A DNA stretch of 64,000 nt. It comes from an uncultured Prevotella sp. (lineage in GTDB: Bacteria; Bacteroidota; Bacteroidia; Bacteroidales; Bacteroidaceae). Position 1 is the first letter of the stretch; each line of letters starts with the position of its first letter. Below the pieces are notes generated by a model. It was not told where the DNA came from. It did not search any database and saw only the letters and a list, made by a program, of their open reading frames with translations. Both the position numbers and the translations under genes were made by a program. This document shows, in pieces, positions 46,758-57,702 of this stretch. The stretch spans positions 1-64,000 of the forward strand of contig CAJKQX010000004.1 of the NCBI GenBank assembly GCA_905202125.1. The letters run 5' to 3'.

Positions 46758-47347
46758 AGCTCCAAAAAGTTTTTTAATATTTGCTCGCCCACACGCCCGC
46801 TTTTCTCGGGATGAAACTGCGTGGCATAGAAATTATCCTTATGCAGTGCGGCGCTGTAAACGAGGATATAGTCGCTCTCGGCAATCGTGTATTCACATTT
46901 CGGGACATAATAGCTATGTACGAAATACACAAAGTCCTTATCGGAAAGTCCATTAAACAATGGCGATTTCATGTTTTGCAGCATATTCCATCCCATAGCC
47001 GGCACTTTTTCATAATCATGTCGAGGCTGGAACCGTTTGACGTCAACAGGAAAAATTCCTATACCCTCTGTATTGCCTTCTTCGGAATGACGACACAAGA
47101 GTTGCTGCCCGATACATATTCCCAGCACCGGCTGTTTCAAATTCTTGATTACCGATACGAGATTGTGTCTGCGAAGATATTCCATCGACGTGCCGGCCTC
47201 ACCTTGTCCGGGGAACAACACCTTATCGGCAGACATAAGCTGCTGCACATCATCCGTCACTACCGGTTCGGCGCCAAGACGCGACAGAGCGTTGACAACA
47301 GAATATATGTTTCCTGCATTGTATTTTACGATTGCAACTTTCATCAA
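46754..47347 (-). CDS. hisH: Imidazole glycerol phosphate synthase, glutaminase subunit
   Basis: Supplies ammonia to HisF. Class I glutamine amidotransferase, 197 residues: nucleophile in GICIGQQLLC, oxyanion segment VLFPGQGEAGTSM, and the His-Glu pair in QFHPEKSG. Start MMKVAIVKYNAGNIYS; either Met may be used. First gene of the minus-strand directon and served by a -7 box at 47445-47452. Confidence 0.96.
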   Translation of the reverse strand: MMKVAIVKYNAGNIYSVVNALSRLGAEPVVTDDVQQLMSADKVLFPGQGEAGTSMEYLRRHNLVSVIKNLKQPVLGICIGQQLLCRHSEEGNTEGIGIFPVDVKRFQPRHDYEKVPAMGWNMLQNMKSPLFNGLSDKDFVYFVHSYYVPKCEYTIAESDYILVYSAALHKDNFYATQFHPEKSGRVGEQILKNFLEL

Positions 47348-47444
47348 CAGAAATAATTAAATGTTTGTTTCCTTCATCCGTATCTCTTGCGCCGATGTAT
47401 ATTGGCTCAAGTTTGGTGATTGACAACCTATCTTCTATTTCGTG

Positions 47445-47452
47445 CAAAGTTA
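47445..47452 (-). promoter_or_regulatory. TAnnTTTG (-7) promoter box for the his-lys-fbp directon
   Basis: TAACTTTG on the minus strand, exact, about 97 bases before hisH. Confidence 0.65.
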
Positions 47453-47619
47453 CAAATTTTCTTTTACAAAAATTAAAATACACAATATAAATAATAGCAT
47501 AATTCCAATATTACTTTTCTTCATCAATTATATTCTGAGATTTTTCAATTTAAAGCGTATTTTTATACAAAACATACCTTTTAAATCCGCGTAACATCCC
47601 ATATTTCGCAATTTATTAA

Positions 47620-47627
47620 TAACTTTG
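47620..47627 (+). promoter_or_regulatory. TAnnTTTG (-7) promoter box for engB
   Basis: TAACTTTG, exact, 26 bases before the engB ATG. Confidence 0.7.
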
Positions 47628-47653
47628 CAACAAGCTAACAAAAATCAACCTAC

Positions 47654-48256
47654 ATGGAAATTAAAAAATCAGAGTTCGTCATTTCCGCTCCCACAGTGAG
47701 CATGTGCCCAAAGGATGTAAAAGCCGAATATGCGTTTATCGGCCGATCGAATGTGGGAAAATCCAGTCTGATCAACATGTTGTGCAATCATAAAGGCATG
47801 GCCAAGACATCGTCCACACCGGGAAAAACATTGCTCATCAACCACTTTATAATCAACAACGAATGGTATCTGGTCGATCTTCCGGGATATGGTTTTGCCA
47901 AACGTTCAAAAACAGTGCAGCAGAAACTGCAACAGATGATTAGTTCGTACATCCTTCAACGCGAGCAGTTGGTCAACACTTTCGTACTCATCGACGTACG
48001 CCACGAACCGATGGCCATCGATTTGGATTTCATCAACTGGCTCGGGCAAAGCAATGTACCTTTTTCAATAATATTCACAAAGGCTGACAAGTTGGGCGTA
48101 ACAAAAGCACAGAAGAATGCTGCCGCATGGATGAAGAAATTGAAAGAGACATGGGAGGAGTTGCCACCGTTTTTCATCACGAGTGCCGAGAAAAAAATCG
48201 GCAGAGACGAAGTGTTGGCATACATAGAGAAAATCAACGCATCTCTTAAAAACTGA
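47654..48256 (+). CDS. engB: Ribosome-biogenesis GTPase EngB (YihA/YsxC)
   Basis: Essential small GTPase for large-subunit assembly. 200 residues: G1 [10 protein letters not shown] (about 32-41), G2 threonine in [10 protein letters not shown]3 DLPGYG, G4 TKADK, and a G5-like SAEK. The opening [21 protein letters not shown] is typical. It starts 23 bases before the next ABC-F gene, so a ribosome factor and a ribosome-binding ATPase are probably cotranscribed. Confidence 0.95.
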   Translation: MEIKKSEFVISAPTVSMCPKDVKAEYAFIGRSNVGKSSLINMLCNHKGMAKTSSTPGKTLLINHFIINNEWYLVDLPGYGFAKRSKTVQQKLQQMISSYILQREQLVNTFVLIDVRHEPMAIDLDFINWLGQSNVPFSIIFTKADKLGVTKAQKNAAAWMKKLKETWEELPPFFITSAEKKIGRDEVLAYIEKINASLKN

Positions 48257-48279
48257 ACGAAAAAACAAAAGTCCGAGAA

Positions 48280-50055
48280 ATGACACCATACATTGATATT
48301 CAGAATCTTTCCAAATCATTCGGAGCCCACACGCTGTTTGAAGACATATCATTCTCGATAGCTGAGGGACAACGTGTAGGTCTGATAGCCAAAAACGGTA
48401 CGGGCAAGACTACCCTTCTCTCGATAATATCAGGAAAAGAAGGATATGAAGGCGGAAACATCATCTTTAAGCGCGATCTGAAAACGGGAATACTCGAGCA
48501 GACACCCATGTTCGATCCCGACGAGTCGGTTTTGGACGCTTGTTTCAACCATAACGGCGAACCCGACAAGGTATTGAAAGCAAAGCAGATACTCACCCAG
48601 CTCAAGATAAAGGACCTCAACCAACCGATGGGCCAGCTGAGCGGAGGACAACAAAAGCGCATCGCTTTGGCTAATGTATTGATTACCGACCCCGACCTTC
48701 TTATTCTTGACGAGCCTACCAATCACCTTGATCTCGAAATGATAGTGTGGCTTGAAGGCTACCTTTCTCGTGGCAACAAGACTCTGCTGATGGTCACACA
48801 CGATCGTTATTTCCTTGACAGGGTGTGCAATGTCATCATCGAGCTTGACAACAAAACGCTGTACACCTATCACGGCAATTACAGTTACTACCTGGAAAAG
48901 CGGCAGGAACGCATCGATGCCACACGGGCGGAGATTGCAAGGGCTAACAATCTGTATCGGCGCGAACTGGAATGGATGCGCCGCATGCCTCAGGCACGTG
49001 GTCACAAGGCCCGTTATCGCGAAGAGGCTTTCTACGATCTTGAGAACAAAGCCAAGCAACGCATCGAGGAAAGGATAATGCGACTGAAATCAAAGAATGT
49101 ATATATCGGCTCCAAAATATTCGAATGCCAATATGTATCAAAGGCTTGGTCGGAAGAAAAGGTGATTCTCAAAGATTTCTATTACAATTTCAGCCGATTT
49201 GAAAAGATGGGCATCATCGGCAACAACGGTAGCGGCAAATCTACGTTTCTCAAACTCCTATTAGGAATAGAGCAACCCGACAGCGGAAAATTTGATATCG
49301 GAGAAACCGTCAGATTCGGTTATTTCTCACAGAGCGGGCTTCAATTTGACGACCAGCAAAAAGTGATTGATGTCATATCGGATATCGCCGACTACGTGGA
49401 CTATGGAGGAGGCAAGCATATCACGGCATCACAATTGCTTCAACATTTTCTTTTCTCTCCCGAACAACAACATGACTATGTACAGAAACTCAGTGGCGGT
49501 GAACGTCGCAAACTGTATCTGTGCAGCATCTTGATGAAAGACCCGAATTTCCTGGTCTTGGACGAACCGACCAACGACCTTGACATACAGACACTTCAGG
49601 TATTGGAGGAATACTTGCAGGATTTTCCGGGCTGCGTCATCATTGTCAGCCACGACCGATATTTCATGGATAAGATTGTAGACCACCTGTTGGTGTTCGA
49701 AGGCGAAGGTGTGATAAAAGATTTTCCCGGCAATTATACTCAATACCGTGAGTGGCTGGCCATGAAACCGAAGGAAGAAAATGTCAAGAAAGACAAACCT
49801 AAGGACAACGAGAAGAAAGACTATCGCAACAATAACACCCGCCGCAAAAAGACATTCAAAGAGAAATACGAATTCGAACAACTCGAAAAACAGATTGCGG
49901 CTCTTGAGGAAGAACAGAAACAGATAGAGGAAGATATGTGCAGCGGCAATCTCAGCATCGAAGAACTCACGGCAAAAAGCAAACGCTTGCCCGTGTTAAA
50001 GGATGAACTTGACGAGAAAAGCATGAGATGGCTCGAATTGTCCGAAATAGACTGA
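48280..50055 (+). CDS. ABC-F family ATPase, Uup-like (second of three)
   Basis: 591 residues, soluble. Domain 1: AKNGTGKT Walker A (near 37), LSGGQQKR, LLILDEPTNHLD. The inter-domain linker (about 200-260) is rich in Arg/Glu. Domain 2: GNNGSGKST (near 311), [19 protein letters not shown]. The C-terminal 90 residues are a Lys-rich stretch and a coiled coil (FEQLEKQIAALEEEQKQIEED), the Uup-type tail. Uup proteins affect ribosomes and replication forks. Walker motifs are intact in both halves. Confidence 0.92.
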   Translation: MTPYIDIQNLSKSFGAHTLFEDISFSIAEGQRVGLIAKNGTGKTTLLSIISGKEGYEGGNIIFKRDLKTGILEQTPMFDPDESVLDACFNHNGEPDKVLKAKQILTQLKIKDLNQPMGQLSGGQQKRIALANVLITDPDLLILDEPTNHLDLEMIVWLEGYLSRGNKTLLMVTHDRYFLDRVCNVIIELDNKTLYTYHGNYSYYLEKRQERIDATRAEIARANNLYRRELEWMRRMPQARGHKARYREEAFYDLENKAKQRIEERIMRLKSKNVYIGSKIFECQYVSKAWSEEKVILKDFYYNFSRFEKMGIIGNNGSGKSTFLKLLLGIEQPDSGKFDIGETVRFGYFSQSGLQFDDQQKVIDVISDIADYVDYGGGKHITASQLLQHFLFSPEQQHDYVQKLSGGERRKLYLCSILMKDPNFLVLDEPTNDLDIQTLQVLEEYLQDFPGCVIIVSHDRYFMDKIVDHLLVFEGEGVIKDFPGNYTQYREWLAMKPKEENVKKDKPKDNEKKDYRNNNTRRKKTFKEKYEFEQLEKQIAALEEEQKQIEEDMCSGNLSIEELTAKSKRLPVLKDELDEKSMRWLELSEID

Positions 50056-50059
50056 TTTT

Positions 50060-50142
50060 GTACAGGGGCTTTGTACTGACAGTACATGAACCTTGTACTA
50101 ACAGTACAAAGCCTTTGTACTGACTGTACAGTGGCCCTGTAC
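50060..50142. repeat. Array of GTAC-centred palindromes
   Basis: Eight GTAC tetramers in 83 bases (starting 50060, 50073, 50082, 50095, 50104, 50117, 50126, 50139). They build three 15-base palindromes of the form TGTACTgacAGTACA (with TAA or TGAC variants), spaced about 22 bases, with half-units at each end. It begins 5 bases after the ABC-F stop. It could be a stem-loop array in the mRNA or a binding-site array. Confidence 0.85.
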
Positions 50143-50231
50143 TATTTCGAAGACATATCTAATTTTCACAAACAGATATGTCACACCCAATCCACCGATT
50201 TTTCCGATTAAATCCATTTGTTTTTAACAAG

Positions 50232-50268
50232 AAAACCGGTGGATTTTGTTGCACAATCCACCGGTTTT
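50232..50268. terminator. Perfect 14-bp inverted repeat, bidirectional terminator-like
   Basis: AAAACCGGTGGATT (50232-50245) and its complement (50255-50268), loop of 9. A-run on one side and T-run on the other suit termination in both directions for the converging ABC-F and rluA genes. A half copy, AATCCACCG, lies just upstream near 50190. Confidence 0.7.
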
Positions 50269-50467
50269 AACCCGAATCGGTCATTAGAGTTCATGGCTGT
50301 TTTGGAGATTATATTTGTTGTATTGCGACCGTATTGTCGAAGGCATAGCGGGCTATGGCGAGACAAGACGGGAAGCAAGACGACAAATAGAAGCCCAAAA
50401 CACGCGAACAGACAATACGATAACCATCATTTATGCCCATTGTCGGTCTAATGACCGATTTGGGTTT
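50269..50467 (-). repeat. 199-bp hairpin-forming repeat, copy B
   Basis: Inverted relative to copy A and nearly identical over its whole length, with the main differences in the inner part (GATGGTTATCG against GTCAGTTATCG). The terminal inverted repeats are at 50269-50288 and 50447-50467. It lies 7 bases beyond the rluA stop codon and, read from rluA, has the same orientation as copy A has to its gene. Confidence 0.9.
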
Positions 50468-50474
50468 AATCTCG

Positions 50475-51368
50475 TTATTTGAAAAGATGGCGAAAGGCTC
50501 CGGGTATCGCCGTCTCAAACATCATCGGTTCGCCTGTCACGGGATGATGGAAACATAGCATATAGGCATGAAGACAAAGACGGTCGATAGGATTGTCACC
50601 ATTACCATACTTGACATCACCACAAACAGGATGACCCATATCGGCACTGTGTACACGTATTTGGTTCTTCCTTCCCGTCTCCAACTTGAATTCCAGAAGC
50701 GAATGTTCTGTGGTGCGATCCAATACATGAAAATGAGTAACGGCATACTTGCCTCCGTTGTCTGTCGGGGATGAGTATGTGAAATACGCTTTGTTGTCTT
50801 TCAACCAGCTCGAGATTGTGCCTTCATCTTCCATGACCTCTCCACTGACCACAGCCACATATCGCCTGTCAAACACTATGTTATGCCAATTGTGCTCAAG
50901 TATTTGTTCTGTCTCCATATCTTTGGCATAAATCATGAGACCGCTGGTATCTCTGTCCAATCTATGCACCACGTGCGCCGTACAACGTTGGCGAGTCTTA
51001 TGAAAATAATCATCCAAAACCTTCTTCACATTAAGAGCCGAATGACCCGCAGCCATAGACAGTATGCCCACATTCTTCTCAACGACCACTATCCATCTGT
51101 CCTCATACACTATTTTCACGTAGCGGCTCTTGAACAATTCATTACGCTTGGTTTGGCTGACGGAGATTTTCATACCGCGCCTTAATGGATAATCAAACTG
51201 GGTTACGGTCTTGCCGTTCACCTTGATACCTTTGCCTTTCAGCGTGTCCTTTATCTTGTTGCGACTGAGTTTGAGCGTAGCAAGAAGATATTCAAGCAAC
51301 GGCATGTCACGGTCGACCTCGTAATGCTCGTAATCGTTGGTTCTGAAGTTTTGAGTGTTGGTCTGCAT
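50475..51368 (-). CDS. RluA family 23S rRNA/tRNA pseudouridine synthase
   Basis: 297 residues. N-terminal S4-like RNA-binding segment (about 25-85: LLATLKLSRNKIKDTLKGKGIKVNGKTV). Catalytic core has HRLDRDTSGLMIYAKD (Asp nucleophile, about residue 137), then TGRKNQIRVHSADMGHPVCGDVKYG and RLCLHAYML. Which uridine it modifies cannot be told. The start is 17 bases after a -7 box. It converges on the second ABC-F gene across 419 bases of repeats. Confidence 0.93.
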   Translation of the reverse strand: MQTNTQNFRTNDYEHYEVDRDMPLLEYLLATLKLSRNKIKDTLKGKGIKVNGKTVTQFDYPLRRGMKISVSQTKRNELFKSRYVKIVYEDRWIVVVEKNVGILSMAAGHSALNVKKVLDDYFHKTRQRCTAHVVHRLDRDTSGLMIYAKDMETEQILEHNWHNIVFDRRYVAVVSGEVMEDEGTISSWLKDNKAYFTYSSPTDNGGKYAVTHFHVLDRTTEHSLLEFKLETGRKNQIRVHSADMGHPVCGDVKYGNGDNPIDRLCLHAYMLCFHHPVTGEPMMFETAIPGAFRHLFK

Positions 51369-51384
51369 TTTGAAAATTTTGCGG

Positions 51385-51392
51385 CAAAATTA
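51385..51392 (-). promoter_or_regulatory. TAnnTTTG (-7) promoter box for rluA-type gene
   Basis: TAATTTTG on the minus strand, exact, 16 bases before the start. Confidence 0.6.
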
Positions 51393-51571
51393 ATGCAAAA
51401 TCAAACCACGACAAAATTATTCAGTTCTTTTTTTGGAATAACAAACAACAAACAATCAATTTCGTGAAATCACATAGCTGTAAATAAGTAATAATAAATT
51501 ATAAATCAGCACTCTAAACCGTAAAAAGCAACAAAAATGTCGTTTGGTTTGGTTATTCCCACTATTTCCAC

Positions 51572-51579
51572 TAACTTTG
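51572..51579 (+). promoter_or_regulatory. TAnnTTTG (-7) promoter box with a -33 TTTG for the third ABC-F gene
   Basis: TAACTTTG at 51572-51579 and TTTG at 51548-51551, spaced 20 bases: both parts of the Bacteroidetes promoter. ATG 51621 is 41 bases on. Confidence 0.75.
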
Positions 51580-51617
51580 CAAACTCAAAAAAATAATTAT
51601 ATAAATTAAGGTAGTAA

Positions 51618-53240
<1,623 letters not shown>

Positions 53241-53297
53241 TGACGTTTGGCAGGGTTTTTGCATAATACTTTTTAAATCAATTTAAAAATATTCATC

Positions 53298-53873
53298 ATG
53301 AGTAAAGAAAATATTGATATAAATAAAGAAGAGGAACAGACCAACGCCTCTCAGCCGAACGTGAACGAAACAGTGGACAAAGAGCAAGAAACCGACACTG
53401 AAAACACTGAGAATGAAACTGAAGAGAAAGACGAATTGCAGTCTGTAAAAGAAGAAATAGAACAGCTGAAAGACAACTATCTTCGCAAAGTGGCCGAGTT
53501 CGAAAATTTCAGAAAAAGAACATTAAAGGAAAAAACCGAACTGATACTCAACGGCGGCGAAAAAACAATAGTCGCAATACTGCCCGTGCTCGACGATTTC
53601 GAAAGAGCCATCGCTGATAAGACTGACGATCCGGCCGCAATCAAACAAGGCATGGAACTGATATTCAGCAAATTCATCAAGACGCTGGAAAGTCTCGGTG
53701 TGAAAAAGATAGATACCAAAAACAGAGATTTCGATGTGGATTTTCATGAGGCTGTGGCAATGGTTCCCGGTATGGGAGATGAGAAAAAAGGAAAGGTGAT
53801 AGACTGCGTACAGACCGGATACACGCTCAACGACAAAGTAATTCGCCACGCAAAAGTAGCGGTAGGACAATAA
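53298..53873 (+). CDS. grpE: Nucleotide exchange factor GrpE
   Basis: ADP release factor of DnaK. 191 residues: acidic disordered N-terminus (1-50, many Glu/Thr/Asn), long coiled coil (about 50-95, [23 protein letters not shown]), and the C-terminal beta domain ([26 protein letters not shown]...[25 protein letters not shown]). It starts 57 bases after the ABC-F gene; dnaJ follows after 4 bases. No CIRCE element was seen. Confidence 0.96.
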   Translation: MSKENIDINKEEEQTNASQPNVNETVDKEQETDTENTENETEEKDELQSVKEEIEQLKDNYLRKVAEFENFRKRTLKEKTELILNGGEKTIVAILPVLDDFERAIADKTDDPAAIKQGMELIFSKFIKTLESLGVKKIDTKNRDFDVDFHEAVAMVPGMGDEKKGKVIDCVQTGYTLNDKVIRHAKVAVGQ

Positions 53874-53877
53874 AGCA

Positions 53878-55029
53878 ATGGCAAAAAGAGATTATTATGA
53901 AGTGCTGGGCGTCAACAAAAACGCATCAGACGAAGAAATAAAACAGGCATACAGAAAGATTGCCATAAAGTATCACCCGGACAGAAACCCCGGTAACAAG
54001 GAAGCCGAGGATAAGTTTAAAGAGGCTGCCGAGGCTTACGATATATTGCACGACCCGCAAAAACGTCAACAATACGACCAATTCGGTTTCGACACACCGG
54101 GCGAAGGGTTCGGCGGATTCAGCGGTGCCGGTGGATTCTCTATGGACGACATCTTCTCAATGTTCGGAGATGTGTTTGGCGGACGCGGCGGTTTCGATGG
54201 TTTCTCCGGCGGAGGAGGAAGAGCTCATCAGTACCGTGGCACAGACTTGCGCATAAAAGTATCATTGTCGCTTCAAGACATTGCAACGGGAATAACTAAG
54301 AAATTCAAAGTGAAAAAGGACATTACTTGTCCCGATTGCCACGGCACAGGAGCCGAACCCGGCAGCAAGGCAGAGACTTGTCCCGACTGTCATGGTAGCG
54401 GAGTGGTAACTCGTACTGTACGCACCATGCTCGGTATCATGCAGACACAGGCAGAATGTCCCAAATGTCACGGCGAAGGCAATATAATCAGGAACAAATG
54501 CCATAAGTGCGGCGGCACAGGCGTTGTGAAAGGCGATGAGGTGGTTGAGATAAATATCCCGGCCGGCGTGGCAGAAGGTATGGTTGTGAACGTGCCGGGC
54601 AAAGGTAATGCTGGACAGCACAACGGAGTAAACGGAGATATTCAGGTTTACATCACCGAGGAAGAGAACAAAACATTCGTACGCGATGGCAATGACGTGA
54701 TATACAATCTGCTGCTCGACATTCCAACCGCAGTGCTCGGCGGAACAGTGAACATTCCGACAATAGACGGGAACAATGTAAAAATAAAAATTGAACCCGG
54801 CACTCAACCAGGCAAGACTCTGCGTCTGAGGGGAAAAGGTCTTCCTGCTATTCAAGGATATGGAACTGGCATTGGTGATATCGTTGTGAATATCAGTGTT
54901 TTCATCCCAAAAGAATTGAGTAAAAATGAGAAACAAGCAATCGAGAGTTTCAAAGGCAGCGACAATTTCAAGGGAGATGAATCGACCAAACAAACAATAT
55001 TCAGCCGATTTAAAAATTATTTCAACTAA
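53878..55029 (+). CDS. dnaJ: Chaperone protein DnaJ
   Basis: Full-length type I co-chaperone of DnaK, 383 residues. J domain 1-70 with HPD (KYHPDRNPG), Gly/Phe-rich linker (about 77-115), four CxxCxGxG zinc repeats ([32 protein letters not shown], about 150-215), then the two substrate-binding domains. dnaK is not in the window. Confidence 0.97.
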   Translation: MAKRDYYEVLGVNKNASDEEIKQAYRKIAIKYHPDRNPGNKEAEDKFKEAAEAYDILHDPQKRQQYDQFGFDTPGEGFGGFSGAGGFSMDDIFSMFGDVFGGRGGFDGFSGGGGRAHQYRGTDLRIKVSLSLQDIATGITKKFKVKKDITCPDCHGTGAEPGSKAETCPDCHGSGVVTRTVRTMLGIMQTQAECPKCHGEGNIIRNKCHKCGGTGVVKGDEVVEINIPAGVAEGMVVNVPGKGNAGQHNGVNGDIQVYITEEENKTFVRDGNDVIYNLLLDIPTAVLGGTVNIPTIDGNNVKIKIEPGTQPGKTLRLRGKGLPAIQGYGTGIGDIVVNISVFIPKELSKNEKQAIESFKGSDNFKGDESTKQTIFSRFKNYFN

Positions 55030-55066
55030 GTAGGAAATTATATATATATTATTATGAATAAAAATG

Positions 55067-55115
55067 ACGCCGGACCTTGCAATGCAATATTAACAGGCAT
55101 TGCGAAGTCTGGCGT
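55067..55115 (+). terminator. Strong hairpin between dnaJ and folC
   Basis: Nineteen-base arms (55067-55085 and 55097-55115): 16 Watson-Crick pairs, 2 G-U, 1 mismatch, loop of 11. The run after it is only TTT, so it may end or attenuate the dnaJ transcript. Confidence 0.65.
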
Positions 55116-55150
55116 TTGCTCAATAATAATAAATAAACAAGAGACGCAAT

Positions 55151-56458
55151 ATGGCAATGAATTATCAGGAGACGGTAAATTATCTTTTCAATGCGACACC
55201 GGTGTTCGAGAATATTGGTGCAAAAGCATACAAAAGCGGACTTGAAAACACCATAACTCTGGACAACCGATACGGCAATCCACACCGTAAATTCAAAAGC
55301 ATACATATTGCGGGCACCAACGGCAAAGGCTCTTGCTCACACACTTTGGCCTCGATATTGCAAGAGGCCGGATATAAAGTGGGATTGTACACGTCACCCC
55401 ACCTCATCGATTTCAGAGAAAGGATAAAGATTAATGGTGAATGTATAAGCGAGGAATATATTATCGATTTCGTTGAAAAAGAGCGCTCTTTCTTCGAACC
55501 GTTGCATCCTTCATTCTTTGAACTGACAACGGCATTGGCTTTCAAGTATTTTGCAGAAGCCAACATAGACATTGCAGTAATAGAAGTTGGACTCGGAGGA
55601 CGTCTTGACTGCACCAATATCATCACTCCAATCCTTTCCGTCATTACGAATATCAGTTTTGACCATACACAGTTTTTAGGCAATACACTTGAACAAATAG
55701 CCAAAGAAAAGGCCGGAATAATAAAGACTGGCGTCTCTGTTGTCATAGGGGAAACAACAAACGAGACAAAAAAAGTATTCGCCGAAAAGGCCCAATCTGT
55801 GGGTACATCTATCATATTTGCAGAAGAACACGACGAAATAATCGACTATCAGTTGTCTTCTAACGGCGGGATAACTTATACAACAAAGCATTACGGGAAA
55901 ATTCACGGAGATTTGGGCGGCATATATCAAGCAAAAAACACAAACACCGTACTTAACGCCGTAAATATATTGAAGAACTTGAAAATTCTCAACAACGACA
56001 GTAATATAATAAAAGGTATATCGCATGTTTGTAGCCAAACAGGACTGATGGGAAGATGGCAATTGTTGAGGACATATCCGACTGTAATTTGCGATACCGG
56101 ACATAATCTTGGAGGATGGATTTATCTGAGCAAACAGATCAAGGCTCAAAAATACGACAATTTACATATCATCTTTGGAATGGTGGACGATAAAGACATT
56201 GACAAAGTAATGGCATTGATGCCGGGAAACGCTACATATTATTTCACACAAGCTAAGTCAAAACGCGCCATCCCCGCTAATGTAGTCAGAGAAAAAGGAT
56301 TATCACTTGGTCTGCAAGGCTATTGTTATGATAATGTGAAAGAGGCTTATGAGATAGCATTGTCCGATGCCAAAGAAGAAGATTTCGTTTTCGTGGGAGG
56401 CAGCAGCTATGTGGTTGCAGACTTGCTCACATACCTCAGGAATAGGTCGGAGATATGA
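55151..56458 (+). CDS. folC: Folylpolyglutamate/dihydrofolate synthase
   Basis: Mur-ligase-fold enzyme that glutamylates folates. 435 residues: P-loop HIAGTNGKGSCSHTLASIL (near residue 53), SPHLIDFRERIKING, VIEVGLGGRLDCTNI, and TNISFDHTQFLGNTLEQIAKEKAGI (Mur-type His/Lys). The C-terminal domain has LLRTYPTVICDTGHNLGGW. ATG 55157 is a possible alternative start. No nearby -7 box was found, so it may rely on read-through past the hairpin or on an unseen promoter. Confidence 0.94.
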   Translation: MAMNYQETVNYLFNATPVFENIGAKAYKSGLENTITLDNRYGNPHRKFKSIHIAGTNGKGSCSHTLASILQEAGYKVGLYTSPHLIDFRERIKINGECISEEYIIDFVEKERSFFEPLHPSFFELTTALAFKYFAEANIDIAVIEVGLGGRLDCTNIITPILSVITNISFDHTQFLGNTLEQIAKEKAGIIKTGVSVVIGETTNETKKVFAEKAQSVGTSIIFAEEHDEIIDYQLSSNGGITYTTKHYGKIHGDLGGIYQAKNTNTVLNAVNILKNLKILNNDSNIIKGISHVCSQTGLMGRWQLLRTYPTVICDTGHNLGGWIYLSKQIKAQKYDNLHIIFGMVDDKDIDKVMALMPGNATYYFTQAKSKRAIPANVVREKGLSLGLQGYCYDNVKEAYEIALSDAKEEDFVFVGGSSYVVADLLTYLRNRSEI

Positions 56459-56543
56459 CAAACTCACAACTTGCTTAACTGTTTTTAACACCGGCCCTAC
56501 TATATTTTTGAATATTTCGTTTGCCGAATTCGTTTTTTTTGAG

Positions 56544-56551
56544 TTACTTTG
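56544..56551 (+). promoter_or_regulatory. Probable promoter of the galactose cluster (-7 one mismatch, -33 TTTG)
   Basis: TTACTTTG (7 of 8) with TTTG at 56520-56523, 20 bases upstream. The galM ATG is 31 bases downstream. Confidence 0.55.
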
Positions 56552-56581
56552 CAACTATTAGCTAACTAAAAACTTGTCCAT

Positions 56582-57673
56582 ATGAGCAACGAAACAATTT
56601 CAAAAAACATTTGTGGACTGAAAAAAGAAGATTTCCAGACCACTATTAACGGGAAACAAACAGATTTATATATTCTCAAGAATGATAGCGGCAACGAAGT
56701 TGCAATAACCAATTATGGTGGAGCTCTCGTGGCGATAATGGTTCCTGACAAAAACGGCAATATGGCCAATATCATTCAAGGTCACGACAACATTCGGGAT
56801 GTCATGGATTCTCCTGAGCCTTATTTGTCAACCCTCATCGGTAGATATGGGAATCGTATTTGTAAAGGAAAATTCCAACTAAACGGAAAGACCTATAGCC
56901 TCCCTATTAATAATGGCCCCAACTCATTGCACGGAGGTAAAAAAGGATTTAATGCAAAAGTTTGGGACGCATTACAAATGAACGACCAGTCTCTCGTTTT
57001 GAAATATGTAAGTCCGTATGGAGAAGAGGGATTCTCCGGAGAAATGAAGATTACCGTGATTTACACATTCAATAATGACAACGAACTTGTCATTGACTAT
57101 ATGGCAACTACTAACAAGAAAACGGTAATCAATCTCACAAGCCACGGATTTTTCTCTCTCACAGGCATTGCCAACCCCACTCCAACAATAGAAAATCTGA
57201 TTTGTGAAATCAATGCTGATTATTATCTCCCAATAGACGAGACATCAATACCTACCGGGGAAATAAGATTAGTGAAAAACACACCGTTCGATTTTACAAC
57301 CCCTAAAAATATTGGTCAAGACATTGATGCTGATGACGAGCAGATAAAAAACGGTGCTGGTTATGACCATTGCTTTGTTTTGAACAAAAAAGAAGAAGGT
57401 GAACTTAGTTTTGCAGCTAAAATCATTGAGCCGACCAGCGGCAGAACTATGGAAATATATACCACTGAGCCGGGAGTACAAGTTTACACAGACAACTGGG
57501 CGGATGGTTACAAAGGACAGCACGGAGCAACATTCCCACGCCGCAGTGCAATCTGTTTTGAGGCACAACATTTCCCAGACAGCCCCAATCATCCTTATTT
57601 CCCATCGGTAATACTTAAACCCGGGGAACAATATACACAGAAAACCGTATATAAATTTGGAATTTCAAAATAA
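56582..57673 (+). CDS. galM: Aldose 1-epimerase (cytoplasmic galactose mutarotase)
   Basis: Interconverts alpha and beta galactose so that GalK gets the alpha form. 363 residues, no signal peptide. Family motifs: ITNYGGALVAIMVPDKNGN, LIGRYGNRICKG, NNGPNSLHGGKKGFN (substrate His), LTSHGFFSLTG with the catalytic His, GAGYDHCFVL and EPGVQVYTDNW with the catalytic Glu region. It leads the gal cluster; a second, lipoprotein GalM closes it. Confidence 0.95.
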   Translation: MSNETISKNICGLKKEDFQTTINGKQTDLYILKNDSGNEVAITNYGGALVAIMVPDKNGNMANIIQGHDNIRDVMDSPEPYLSTLIGRYGNRICKGKFQLNGKTYSLPINNGPNSLHGGKKGFNAKVWDALQMNDQSLVLKYVSPYGEEGFSGEMKITVIYTFNNDNELVIDYMATTNKKTVINLTSHGFFSLTGIANPTPTIENLICEINADYYLPIDETSIPTGEIRLVKNTPFDFTTPKNIGQDIDADDEQIKNGAGYDHCFVLNKKEEGELSFAAKIIEPTSGRTMEIYTTEPGVQVYTDNWADGYKGQHGATFPRRSAICFEAQHFPDSPNHPYFPSVILKPGEQYTQKTVYKFGISK

Positions 57674-57702
57674 ACAATAACTAAAAATAATTAACAGTAA
57701 AA

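Larger units (their letters stand above)
47348..47653. other. Divergent promoter region between hisH and engB
   Basis: 306 bases holding two outward -7 boxes (47445-47452 minus, 47620-47627 plus). The hisH leader would be about 95 bases. It has no run of histidine codons, so no his-type attenuator peptide is evident. Nothing else was seen. Confidence 0.7.

Noticed and set aside
47250..47483. Open frame in the hisH leader (leader peptide of a his attenuator)
   Set aside because: It contains few histidine codons in a row and no paired terminator/antiterminator stems were seen; it also overlaps the -7 box.
50218..50518. Open frames through the 199-bp repeat, with similar products at both copies
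   Set aside because: The shared protein string follows from DNA identity of the repeat. There is no start signal, and the strands differ between copies relative to genes.
53241..53297. CIRCE/HrcA operator before grpE-dnaJ
   Set aside because: No TTAGCACTC-N9-GAGTGCTAA-like inverted repeat is present in the 57-base gap.
55054..55245. Small open frame across the dnaJ-folC hairpin
   Set aside because: It overlaps the folC start in another frame and covers the hairpin arms; the translated string looks accidental.
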